64,000 nt of DNA, from assembly GCA_029906195.1 (NCBI GenBank), contig JARWSJ010000002.1:868001-932000 (forward strand), read 5' to 3'. The stretch is from Chitinophagaceae bacterium 26-R-25 (lineage in GTDB: Bacteria; Bacteroidota; Bacteroidia; Chitinophagales; Chitinophagaceae). A model generated the notes under the pieces. It ran no database searches, was not told the DNA's origin, and saw only the letters and a list, made by a program, of their open reading frames with translations. A program made the translations under genes and the position numbers. Of this stretch, positions 52,921 to 60,510 are shown in pieces (within the stretch, counting starts at the first letter, position 1; each line of letters opens with the position of its first letter).

Positions 52921-53029
52921 TAATTTGAAAATTTAACTATTTGAAAATTTGAAAATGATAATGGGGAGAACCTGCGTTCTTTCTTCATTTTCAATTTTCA
53001 ATTTTCAACTTTCAATTCCCCCAACCTTT
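52921..53029. repeat. Hybrid array: TTTGAAAA arm, TTTTCAATTTTCAAC arm
   Basis: The left block (52921-52957) is TTTGAAAA type; the right block (52986-53029) is TTGAAAGT type. The pairing is partial. Confidence 0.7.
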
Positions 53030-53072
53030 ATTTTTCCTGCTTGTTATAGACTTTTCAATTAAAAATTGCGAA

Positions 53073-54134
53073 ATGAAGACATTGATAAGGGTTATGATTG
53101 TTGCTGGTTTTATTGTGGTGAATACAGCAACAACCAACGTAAGAGGCTGCACACGCGTTGTGTATAAAGGGCTGAATGGCGTTATACTAACTGCAAGATC
53201 AATGGATTGGAAAGAGGACATGGGAACTAACCTCTGGATATTTCCGCGGGGAATGCAACGCAATGGCGAGGTGGGTCCCAGCTCCGTAAAATGGACATCT
53301 AAATATGGCAGTGTGATTGCTTCAGGATATGATTTTTCTACAACAGACGGGATGAATGAAAAAGGGTTGGTGGCAAATCTGTTATGGCTCGCTGAATCTG
53401 AATATCCGAAGTGGGACGGCAAAAGCAAACCAGGCTTAAGTATTGCCGCATGGGTGCAATATGTGCTGGATAATTTTACAACAGTTAACGAGACTGTAGA
53501 TGCATTGGAGAAGGAGTCTTTCATTGTTATTACAGATAAGGCTCCCGGCGCCGGTGAAGCCAGACTTGCCAACTTGCATCTTTCTGTATCTGATCCAACG
53601 GGCGACAATGCGATCTTTGAGTATGTGCAAGGCAAATTGATCATTCACCATGATACTGCCTATACCGTGATGACGAACTCTCCTGTATTTGACAAGCAAT
53701 TGGCATTAAATGAATATTGGCGCGAGATTGGCGGTACGGTTATGTTGCCCGGCACAAACAGAGCTTCCGATCGTTTCGCACGTGCATCATTTTACATTGA
53801 GGCCATTCCTAAAACAGACAACACAAGAGTGGCTGTAGCCAGTGTTTTCAGTGTGATTAGAAATTGCTCCGTGCCCTTCGGCATCACTACCCCGGGCCAG
53901 CCAAATATTTCTTCTACAAGATGGCGGACAGTGGCCGATCATAAGAACCTTGTTTACTATTTTGAATCGGCACTAACTCCCAATACATTTTGGGTCGACT
54001 TTAAAGATGTTGATTTCTCAGAAAAAACGTCTGTAAAAAAACTAAGTGTAGCCAACAACGAAACCTACGCAGGCAACGCAGCAAAGTCATTTGTGGTAGC
54101 CAAACCGTTTAAGTTTTTAGGCTTGAACCAGTAG
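53073..54134 (+). CDS. Exported linear amide C-N hydrolase (choloylglycine hydrolase-like Ntn hydrolase)
   Basis: 353 residues. A signal peptide is cleaved before Cys26 (RG-CTRVVY), the N-terminal nucleophile. Active-site neighbours are visible: TARSMDW (Arg and Asp), TNSP (Asn) and a downstream Arg-rich SSTRWRT. This is the bile salt hydrolase / penicillin V acylase family, which also includes N-acyl-homoserine-lactone acylases. Export to the periplasm fits amidase or acylase roles on external amides. Substrate preference cannot be read from the sequence. Confidence 0.9.
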   Translation: MKTLIRVMIVAGFIVVNTATTNVRGCTRVVYKGLNGVILTARSMDWKEDMGTNLWIFPRGMQRNGEVGPSSVKWTSKYGSVIASGYDFSTTDGMNEKGLVANLLWLAESEYPKWDGKSKPGLSIAAWVQYVLDNFTTVNETVDALEKESFIVITDKAPGAGEARLANLHLSVSDPTGDNAIFEYVQGKLIIHHDTAYTVMTNSPVFDKQLALNEYWREIGGTVMLPGTNRASDRFARASFYIEAIPKTDNTRVAVASVFSVIRNCSVPFGITTPGQPNISSTRWRTVADHKNLVYYFESALTPNTFWVDFKDVDFSEKTSVKKLSVANNETYAGNAAKSFVVAKPFKFLGLNQ

Positions 54135-54142
54135 GAGTAATT

Positions 54143-54288
54143 GGAATTGAAAATTGAAAGTTGAAAGTTGAAAATGAGGAACGCTGATTACATGAAGTCT
54201 GTAATTTGATGAACAGAATGATTTGTGCGTTTCATTACCAATATGACACAGAAAGCATTTTCAACTTTCAACTTTCAATTTTCAATTG
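54143..54288. repeat. Inverted TTGAAAGT array
   Basis: Arms 54143-54177 and 54255-54288, between convergent genes. The right arm ends 6 bases from the permease stop codon. Confidence 0.85.
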
Positions 54289-54293
54289 TCTCC

Positions 54294-55400
54294 CTATTCC
54301 CATTTAAATAGCTTCACTGCCACCACACTCAATGCTGTTGCCCAAATGAGCAGGCCAATTACCTGCCATGGCAGCTGCCAGATGTGGGCACCCTCAAAAC
54401 CTATTTTGCGCAAGCCATCTACAAATAATGTGAGTGGTAGAATATTACAGAAAGCTTGCAGTCCGTGCGGATAATTTTCTATTGGAAAGAAAAGGCCACA
54501 CAATAATATTTGCGGAAGTATAAATGTATTGGCAGTTGGTGCAACTGAGCTTTCATTTTGTATCACGCCACTAATGATGAAGCCAATGCCCATAAATATT
54601 ACAAGGCCGAAAAGTGAAAATAACAACATCTCAAAGAAGGTAAGCAAACCATTAACAAGTGTGTAGTTGAAGGCAAAATAACCGAGCCCAACCATAATAA
54701 TAAAGCTAAGCACATGAAACGAGAGCCTGCTGAGCATTTCGCCCAGGATGATGTACGATCGTTTGATAGGTGTTGCCGACAAACGCTTTAACACAAGGCT
54801 CTGGCGCAAATTGAACAATAAAAAGGCAGAGCCAAATACACCGGCCATCAGCAAAGAAAGACCCAGTTGTCCCGGCAGTATAAAATCTATTTTGCGATAT
54901 TCCCGTCCCGGCAATTCTTTAGTGTGCAAAATGGCAACTGATGCATTGGAAGGGAAAGCTGCTTTATCAATTGCTCCGACCACGTTATTCAACAAAGTTT
55001 GTAGCAACACGCCAGCATCTGCAGATGATGGACTGGACGTGATCAATATTGTATAAGGCGGCAATTGTGAAAATACCGGGTTCTTTTTGATACGTAGAAT
55101 GGCCGTCAGCCTGCCCTTTTTTAACGCCTCCTGTGCTTCATCCTGTGGCATATTTGTGACAATGGTAAGGTTCTTTATTTTCTTTACAGACTCATAAATA
55201 ACATTGCTCGTATCACTGTTAGGGCCAATCGAAATTTTCAATGGAACAATGGTTGTGTCTACCATAGAGCCAAACACTATTATAAAAATAACAGGGAACA
55301 GAAGAGAAAAAACAATCGATGTAGGACTACGAAGCATGGCAAGTAAACTCGCTTTTGCCAGAGCAAAAGCAGCTCGTAGTTGACTGTATGATTTCGGCAT
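54294..55400 (-). CDS. ABC-2 type transporter permease
   Basis: 368 residues from ATG 55400; the frame is open 11 codons upstream, but that part overlaps the promoter. One N-terminal helix (SIVFSLLFPVIFIIVFGSM), a ~130-residue extracytoplasmic domain, then five helices with GSAFLLFNLRQSLVLKRLSATPIKR and a C-terminal LFVDGLRKIGF...PWQVIGLLIWATAL. This is the ABC-2/YhgE-like layout with a large outer domain. No ATP-binding gene is adjacent; the ATPase must be encoded elsewhere. The start is supported by a TACATTTG box just upstream. Confidence 0.85.
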   Translation of the reverse strand: MPKSYSQLRAAFALAKASLLAMLRSPTSIVFSLLFPVIFIIVFGSMVDTTIVPLKISIGPNSDTSNVIYESVKKIKNLTIVTNMPQDEAQEALKKGRLTAILRIKKNPVFSQLPPYTILITSSPSSADAGVLLQTLLNNVVGAIDKAAFPSNASVAILHTKELPGREYRKIDFILPGQLGLSLLMAGVFGSAFLLFNLRQSLVLKRLSATPIKRSYIILGEMLSRLSFHVLSFIIMVGLGYFAFNYTLVNGLLTFFEMLLFSLFGLVIFMGIGFIISGVIQNESSVAPTANTFILPQILLCGLFFPIENYPHGLQAFCNILPLTLFVDGLRKIGFEGAHIWQLPWQVIGLLIWATALSVVAVKLFKWE

Positions 55401-55404
55401 AAAA

Positions 55405-55433
55405 CAAATGTAATCGTTTTTATTTGCCGACAA
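55405..55433 (-). promoter_or_regulatory. Promoter of the ABC-2 permease (TTG-N18-TACATTTG)
   Basis: On the minus strand TTG (55431-55433) and TACATTTG (55405-55412), 18 bases apart. It ends 4 bases before the ATG, so the transcript would be leaderless or nearly so. Confidence 0.6.
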
Positions 55434-55439
55434 AAATAC

Positions 55440-56270
55440 CTAAACTACTTGCATCCAGGCGTTGACATTTCTCTTTGTGTATCTGGCAAAATCTGTCGCC
55501 TCTCTTCCTAAAGCCTGTTTTACTCCGGGTGTAACATGGGCATTGCGTCCATCGAGTACTTCTGTAAATAAATAATTGAGCAGGGAAATGTAATCCTGTG
55601 GCACATCCTGCGAAATCAACATTTCTTTGTAGGCATCCAAACTAACTTCTGTAAAATGGATTGTTCTTCCGCTAACGCTGGCAATTTCGGCTATTGCTTC
55701 TCTAAAAGTTAACAGGCCGGGACCGGTAAGTTCATAAAGTGTGTTGTTGTGTTTACCGGTTGTCATGGCTTCAAAGGCAATGTCAGCAATATCTTCAGCA
55801 TCTACGAAAGGTTCCTTTACATCTCCAACGGGAAGGCGCACGTCTCCGCTAAGGATCGAATCTAACATAAAGCCTTCGCTAAAATTTTGGTAGAACCAAC
55901 TTGCACGGAGTACCGTCCAATCGATACCTGCATTTATTACAACATCTTCGCAAGCTTCAGCCTGTGGCTCGCCGCGGCCAGATAACAGCACCAGTTTTTG
56001 AACGCCTTCAACAACGGCTAGTTTCACAAAATTCTTTATAGTTTCAGATGCTCCCGGAACAGCAAGATCGGGCTGAAAACTTATGTAGACCGCAGATATT
56101 CCGTCCAGCGTAGATTTCCAGGTGTTTTCATTTTCCCAATCAAAAGGAATGGCTTGCGACCGTGAACCAATTCTCGTGTCAAAACCTTTGCGAATAAGTT
56201 TCTTCGCGATTCTTCCGCCTGTCTTCCCGGTGCCGCCGGTCACGAGGATTTTGTTGTTATTGTTTTGCAT
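55440..56270 (-). CDS. NmrA-like NAD(P)-binding protein
   Basis: 276 residues. Dinucleotide motif ILVTGGTGKTGGRIAKKL, then IGSRS, VYISFQPDLAVPG, KLVLLSGRGE and WTVLRASWFYQNFSEGF; this order matches the NmrA-like/ergot-alkaloid reductase branch of atypical SDRs (quinone oxidoreductase QOR2-like). The substrate is unknown. Possibly transcribed with the permease; the intergenic distance is 39 bases, but the permease has its own promoter. Confidence 0.88.
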   Translation of the reverse strand: MQNNNNKILVTGGTGKTGGRIAKKLIRKGFDTRIGSRSQAIPFDWENENTWKSTLDGISAVYISFQPDLAVPGASETIKNFVKLAVVEGVQKLVLLSGRGEPQAEACEDVVINAGIDWTVLRASWFYQNFSEGFMLDSILSGDVRLPVGDVKEPFVDAEDIADIAFEAMTTGKHNNTLYELTGPGLLTFREAIAEIASVSGRTIHFTEVSLDAYKEMLISQDVPQDYISLLNYLFTEVLDGRNAHVTPGVKQALGREATDFARYTKRNVNAWMQVV

Positions 56271-56286
56271 AAATAATATTTTATGT

Positions 56287-56294
56287 CAAAACTA
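56287..56294 (-). promoter_or_regulatory. TAGTTTTG -7 box of the NmrA-like gene
   Basis: A TAnnTTTG match on the minus strand 16 bases before the ATG at 56270. No properly spaced -33 TTG was seen. Confidence 0.4.
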
Positions 56295-56333
56295 TATAAG
56301 CAGTCAATTTTGAAATAGAACAAAACCGACAGG

Positions 56334-56376
56334 TGATAATTTGAAAATTTGAGGTTTTGAAAATTTGAAAATGTAA
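56334..56376. repeat. Single TTTGAAAA arm
   Basis: ATTTGAAAATTTGAGG words without a complementary arm, between the divergent NmrA-like start and the AraC gene end. Confidence 0.65.
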
Positions 56377-56390
56377 GGTGCTACTTCCAA

Positions 56391-57221
56391 CTAGGAAGCT
56401 GTTTTCCTGTATTCTGTTGGGTTTACGCTGGTGAATTTTTTGAAAGTGCGGTTCATGTGGCTCAGATCTGTAAATCCAAATTCGTCGGCAATTTCATTCA
56501 ATCGCATGTTTGAATGTTTCAGACGCGTTTTGATCAGCTTTACTTTGTACTTGCTAATATATTGCTGCAAACTTTCGCCAATGTGTTTCTTGAAATACTC
56601 GTTGATATAATTGCTTGAAAAATTGAATGTCCGGGCGATCTCTTCAATCCTCAATTTTTCCGGTTCATAAATATTTCGATGAATGTAATTGAGTAAAGCA
56701 AGTGATTCATCCAGCGTATCAGATTTTTTATTGGCTACATCGTCAATGGTAATATTTCGGGCGGCAATGGTGATGATCGTGTTGATGCATTGTGCAATAA
56801 CTTCATCACGATTGTGTGTACTGTTCGATTGCTCACGAATGATCGCTTCTGCCAAAGCTCTTATCAACGGCTTATCGGAAATATTAGAAAGAATACAACC
56901 CGGCATGTGATTGTGATTGTGAAAAATGTATTCAACTTTTTGCACCCAGTTTCTGCTTTGTGTTTTTAAGTAGCTATCGTTGAAACGAATGAAGAGAAAC
57001 TTTGTGTGGCTCTTTACTTCGAAGCCATGCTTGTCTTGTGGAAAGATCAGGAAAAGTTTATCCGGAGCATACGGCAGAGAATTGTCATTGATCATTTGTT
57101 TGCCATTCCCTTCCAGTACAAACACCAATTCGAAAAAAGTCTTTTTATGTTTTTGGGAAACGTATTCATCCGTCTCCATGTAATACGTTTCAAATGGTTG
57201 GTAAAGGCTTTTGATTTCCAT
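56391..57221 (-). CDS. AraC family transcriptional regulator
   Basis: 276 residues from ATG 57221 (44 codons inside the longest frame); chosen because a consensus TAAATTTG box ends 5 bases upstream and similarity begins here. The N-terminal half is a cupin-like sensor (FFELVFVLEGNGKQMIND); the C-terminal half has the two AraC helix-turn-helix motifs: LRIEEIARTFNFSSNYINEYFKKHIG and MRLNEIADEFGFTDLSHMNRTFKKFTSVNPTEYR. The gene is divergent from a DoxX family gene 86 bases away, its probable target. Confidence 0.92.
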   Translation of the reverse strand: MEIKSLYQPFETYYMETDEYVSQKHKKTFFELVFVLEGNGKQMINDNSLPYAPDKLFLIFPQDKHGFEVKSHTKFLFIRFNDSYLKTQSRNWVQKVEYIFHNHNHMPGCILSNISDKPLIRALAEAIIREQSNSTHNRDEVIAQCINTIITIAARNITIDDVANKKSDTLDESLALLNYIHRNIYEPEKLRIEEIARTFNFSSNYINEYFKKHIGESLQQYISKYKVKLIKTRLKHSNMRLNEIADEFGFTDLSHMNRTFKKFTSVNPTEYRKTAS

Positions 57222-57226
57222 ACCAT

Positions 57227-57258
57227 CAAATTTACAAATTAACCCAGCGATTGTACAA
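57227..57258 (-). promoter_or_regulatory. araC promoter (TTG-N21-TAAATTTG)
   Basis: Minus-strand TAAATTTG (57227-57234), with TTG (57256-57258) 21 bases upstream. The ATG is 5 bases after the box, indicating a near-leaderless transcript. Confidence 0.6.
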
Positions 57259-57307
57259 ATCCGGTGATTTGAAATTGCAAAACTTTGCATCATAAATAAA
57301 TACAATA

Positions 57308-57703
57308 ATGAACACGACAAGTTTTCTACTATTAAGACTCGCCATAGGTGCAAGCATGTTTGGCCATGGTTTGGTACGCTTGCCCAAACTTAGCGGATTC
57401 AGCAACTGGATGGTAACTTCTTTCGAAAAATCAATATTGTCGGCAGCTATAGTGAAGCCATTCAGTTACACGCTGCCGTTGGCAGAATTTGCCATTGGCC
57501 TTTTGCTCATATTGGGTTTGTTTACCCGCCCTGCATTAATTGCCGGTAGTATAGTAATGATTATGTTGATATTGGGTACCACCCTGATTGAAAACTGGGA
57601 CGCACTTACTTCGCAATTCATCCATGTAGCCTTCTTCGCAATACTTCTTCATTATGCGGCAAGCAATACCTGTGCACTTGACAATGCGTTGTTGAAAAAA
57701 TAG
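57308..57703 (+). CDS. DoxX family membrane protein
   Basis: 131 residues. Four membrane helices with the DoxX signature FLLLRLAIGASMFGHGLVRLPKLSGF and PLAEFAIGLLLILGLFTRPALIAGSIVMIMLI. Members are small inner-membrane proteins, some linked to terminal oxidase or oxidative-stress complexes. Divergent from the AraC regulator. A strong terminator follows (57730-57772). Confidence 0.9.
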   Translation: MNTTSFLLLRLAIGASMFGHGLVRLPKLSGFSNWMVTSFEKSILSAAIVKPFSYTLPLAEFAIGLLLILGLFTRPALIAGSIVMIMLILGTTLIENWDALTSQFIHVAFFAILLHYAASNTCALDNALLKK

Positions 57704-57729
57704 TATTTTATCTTGTAACCTTTGGCCGG

Positions 57730-57772
57730 AGAGGAAAGTCGGATAGTTTTGCTATTCTGCTTTCCTCTTTTT
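57730..57772 (+). terminator. Rho-independent terminator after the DoxX gene
   Basis: AGAGGAAAG pairs with CTTTCCTCT, with an inner ATAG/CTAT stem, followed by TTTT. Confidence 0.85.
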
Positions 57773-57847
57773 ACCCTGGTGGATGTTTTCTTTAAAACTT
57801 GTTGAAGATTTTGCAAAAGAAGATGTCAAAAAGTATTTACTTCATAT

Positions 57848-58579
57848 ATGGCGAGAACATTAGTAATCGGAGATATTCACGGGGCATTAAAGGCGCTGCA
57901 AGAATTGATAGAGAAAGTTGAACTTCAAACGGGCGATAAATTGATTTTCCTGGGCGATTATGTAGATGGATGGTCGCAGTCGGCACAGGTCATCGAATAC
58001 CTGATCTCGCTTGAGCAAAGGCAGGCATGTGTTTTCATAAAAGGAAATCATGATTGGTGGTGCGAGAATTGGTTAAATGGTGCGCAGGCAAATAACGAGT
58101 GGCTTTTGCATGGAGGGAAGGAAACCGTAGAAAGTTATGCCGGCTTCCGTGATAGTCAACGGAAAATACATCTTGAGTTTTTCAACAGAATGAAAGGTTA
58201 TCACGTCGATAGGGAAAACCGCTTATTTATTCATGCAGGCTTTGCTTCAATGCATGGTCCTGCTAAAGAAAGGCATGAGAGCAATTTTTTGTGGGACAGG
58301 ACCTTATTGGAAGTGGCCCTTGCAGTTGATAAAGATCTCTCCAAAGAATCTCCATTTTATCCGAAGCGCTTAGCATTGTATAAAGAGATTTTCATTGGAC
58401 ATACCCCCACAACAAACTACGGTATCATCGTGCCAATGCAGGCGGCGAATGTTTGGGATGTGGACACTGGCGCAGCTTTCAAAGGGAAGATATCGGCATT
58501 GGATATTGATACGAAGGAATTTTGGCAGAGCGAATCGCCACAAAAATTATATCCTAGCGAAAAGGGCAGAAATAAATAA
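57848..58579 (+). CDS. Metallophosphoesterase, PPP-like serine/threonine phosphatase
   Basis: 243 residues. The motifs GDIHG, GDYVDGW and GNHDWW at the N-terminus, then IHAGFAS and GHTPTT, are those of PPP-type phosphatases such as ApaH and PrpA. The enzyme uses two metal ions to cleave phosphoesters (phospho-protein or diadenosine polyphosphate). Which substrate is used here cannot be told. The hypothetical membrane protein gene follows 31 bases later and may be co-transcribed. Confidence 0.85.
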   Translation: MARTLVIGDIHGALKALQELIEKVELQTGDKLIFLGDYVDGWSQSAQVIEYLISLEQRQACVFIKGNHDWWCENWLNGAQANNEWLLHGGKETVESYAGFRDSQRKIHLEFFNRMKGYHVDRENRLFIHAGFASMHGPAKERHESNFLWDRTLLEVALAVDKDLSKESPFYPKRLALYKEIFIGHTPTTNYGIIVPMQAANVWDVDTGAAFKGKISALDIDTKEFWQSESPQKLYPSEKGRNK

Positions 58580-58610
58580 TCTATAAGCGCAACTTCGTTG
58601 AAGACGACAT

Positions 58611-59165
58611 ATGAATAGAATTGCTGGCTATATACTTGTCACTTTGGGAATGATAGGAATTGGCTTTTTCATCACCTATCATGGAAGTGCGATTCCATTA
58701 AAAGAATTATGGTTCATGCTGTCGTTGACTGTTGCGATTGCCGGGGCTTTTGTAATGGCGAAAAACGTAATGCGCAACAATAAATTTGGGGCAGTGGATG
58801 ATGCAGAATTTCAAAGAATACAAGTATTGAAATCAAGCGGCGAAAAAGTTGCGTTAACGCTCGATAACTGTGAAGTACGTACAAGGAGCTATGTGCAGGA
58901 GATAACAAACGACGAGATGCCTGGGAGGACCCAAATGATAGACGGACTTTTTGCCTCCGAAAGGAATTATCAAACACAGGAGATCGTGCAGACTTATATT
59001 GTACTGCAACGAAAATATGATGACAGGATGCTTAATTTCTACAGCCCTCCTGTTACAATGAGCGAAGAAAGTCTGAGGTTTTATTTATCAGAAGCCAATA
59101 GGATTTTTCTTTACATCGATAAACAAAATCCTCGCAATTATTATTTTGATTTTCAGAATGGGTGA
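58611..59165 (+). CDS. Hypothetical protein with two N-terminal membrane helices
   Basis: 184 residues. Two helices (YILVTLGMIGIGFFITYHG and ELWFMLSLTVAIAGAFVMA) at about 5-50, then a ~130-residue soluble domain with VLKSSGEKVALTLDNCEVRTRSYVQE and ESLRFYLSEANRIFLYIDKQNPRNYYFD. I do not recognise the family. It probably shares a transcript with the phosphatase gene upstream. Confidence 0.65.
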   Translation: MNRIAGYILVTLGMIGIGFFITYHGSAIPLKELWFMLSLTVAIAGAFVMAKNVMRNNKFGAVDDAEFQRIQVLKSSGEKVALTLDNCEVRTRSYVQEITNDEMPGRTQMIDGLFASERNYQTQEIVQTYIVLQRKYDDRMLNFYSPPVTMSEESLRFYLSEANRIFLYIDKQNPRNYYFDFQNG

Positions 59166-59208
59166 AAAAATGGCGGAGATGGCAACTAGTGTTCGTTTTC
59201 CCTTGCTC

Positions 59209-59661
59209 TTAAAATTTTATCGCACTTAAATAAATCCATACAATAAATAAAATCTGCAGAGGTACTCTGAACCATAAATAGTTTAATCCATCGCCATCAA
59301 AAGTTGCTTTTTCGTAATTGATATGATGATACGCAGCATAAATATTTGCAGGAAGAAGCAAGATGAAAAATGCGATCAGAAATACTGCCGCAACAAATTG
59401 AAAGGATGGAACCAGCAACGCAATAGCCGCTGCGACTTCCATGATGCCGGTGAGATACACCAGTGGTTTTCTAAAAGGTATAATTTTCGGCAACATCATC
59501 ATCATGCCATCTGTGTACACAAAATGGGCTATGCCGGTGGAAATCAGCATTACACACATGGCAATGCGACCCGCTAAAGGAAAATTATATTTGCCTGTAA
59601 ATATGAGAATGGCCAGAAATGAGAGAACGAAAGTTGCGATAAGAATAATCAAAGGTTTCAT
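59209..59661 (-). CDS. DoxX-like family membrane protein
   Basis: 150 residues from ATG 59661 (six codons inside the frame). Four membrane helices with LAGRIAMCVMLISTGIAHFVYTDGMMMMLPKIIPFRKPLVYLTGIMEVAAAIALLVPSFQ, the DoxX-like pattern, and a C-terminal WFRVPLQILFIVWIYLSA. It sits 56 bases downstream of a Crp/Fnr regulator gene on the same strand. Confidence 0.85.
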   Translation of the reverse strand: MKPLIILIATFVLSFLAILIFTGKYNFPLAGRIAMCVMLISTGIAHFVYTDGMMMMLPKIIPFRKPLVYLTGIMEVAAAIALLVPSFQFVAAVFLIAFFILLLPANIYAAYHHINYEKATFDGDGLNYLWFRVPLQILFIVWIYLSAIKF

Positions 59662-59717
59662 GGTGCTGCTTTTGCACAAAATTCATCATTGTAGGGCAGT
59701 TGTACAATGAACCTGGG

Positions 59718-60284
59718 TTAAGAAATTCGCTTGCGTATGCGGCTAAGTGCCTGTGGCGTTATGCCAATGTAAGAGGCAATGTATTTTAAAGGAATCTCTT
59801 GAATCAGTTGCGGTTGTTCCGTAAAAAGTTTCAGATACAATTCTTCAGCGGAGTCGTTCAGTAACGACAATTCACGTTTTGATTTCTTAAGAAAATTTTC
59901 TTCTGCTGCATGGCGACCGATAAGGTTGCCAACAGATGTAGTTTGATAAATCTCCTGCAGATCGTTGTAGGTAATACTCCACACAGTTGTATTGTTTATG
60001 GCTTCGACTTGATAAACTGATGGCAACCTCGTTAGAAAGGAATCATATGCACTCACAAAACTGTGATGGAATGAGAAAGCAAACGTGAGGTCATTTTCGT
60101 CTTTTGGAATATAATAACGGACAATTCCTTTTTCAATAAACGAAAGATGATTTTCAACGTGGCCTTCTTTTAGTAGCAGCTCTTTTTTGGCAAACGTTTT
60201 TCTGGAAAGCCTTGATGAAAAAGCTTCCCAGTCATCATCGCTCATGGGAGTGAATTTTTCGAAGTACTGCCTGATCTGTTGCAT
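59718..60284 (-). CDS. Crp/Fnr family transcriptional regulator
   Basis: 188 residues from ATG 60284 (10 codons inside the frame; the family starts near MQQIRQYF). N-terminal cyclic-nucleotide-binding-like domain: KELLLKEGHVENHLSFIEKGIVRYYIPKDEND; C-terminal short helix-turn-helix LKYIASYIGITPQALSRIRKRIS. A second member of the small Bacteroidota Crp/Fnr subgroup seen at 50226. Effector unknown. TATCTTTC upstream is one base from the -7 box. The DoxX gene downstream is a likely target. Confidence 0.88.
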   Translation of the reverse strand: MQQIRQYFEKFTPMSDDDWEAFSSRLSRKTFAKKELLLKEGHVENHLSFIEKGIVRYYIPKDENDLTFAFSFHHSFVSAYDSFLTRLPSVYQVEAINNTTVWSITYNDLQEIYQTTSVGNLIGRHAAEENFLKKSKRELSLLNDSAEELYLKLFTEQPQLIQEIPLKYIASYIGITPQALSRIRKRIS

Positions 60285-60316
60285 GGTGTGTTGTTGATTG
60301 CTGAAAGATAACAAAC

Positions 60317-60350
60317 AAAAAAGTTTGATGAAAAATCACCAAACTTTTTT
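60317..60350. terminator. Bidirectional hairpin before the Crp/Fnr gene
   Basis: 14-base arms AAAAAAGTTTGATG and CACCAAACTTTTTT (one mismatch) with a 6-base loop, flanked by T-runs in both directions. It probably ends the upstream permease transcript and could also be a regulator site. Confidence 0.65.
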
Positions 60351-60413
60351 GACTCATCTTAAATAAGGGTTGAGGAATTCAAGAGCATTTAATAGCATTG
60401 TTTCTGTTTAAAC

Positions 60414-60477
60414 AAGGCTTCGACAAGCTCAGCCTGACAGCGAAAGCATGGTGTCAGGCTGAGCTTGTCGAAGCCTT
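60414..60477. repeat. 26-bp perfect palindrome GGCTTCGACAAGCTCAGCC
   Basis: Arms 60414-60439 and 60452-60477 are perfect reverse complements with a 12-base loop. This word, as I remember it, is very widespread in Bacteroidota and other genomes. It is located in the 226-base gap between the permease and Crp/Fnr genes. The outermost 10 bases match the hairpin at 29611-29648. Confidence 0.85.
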
Positions 60478-60510
60478 CGCGCTAAGGAAACGGCATCCGT
60501 TAAGGCATAT

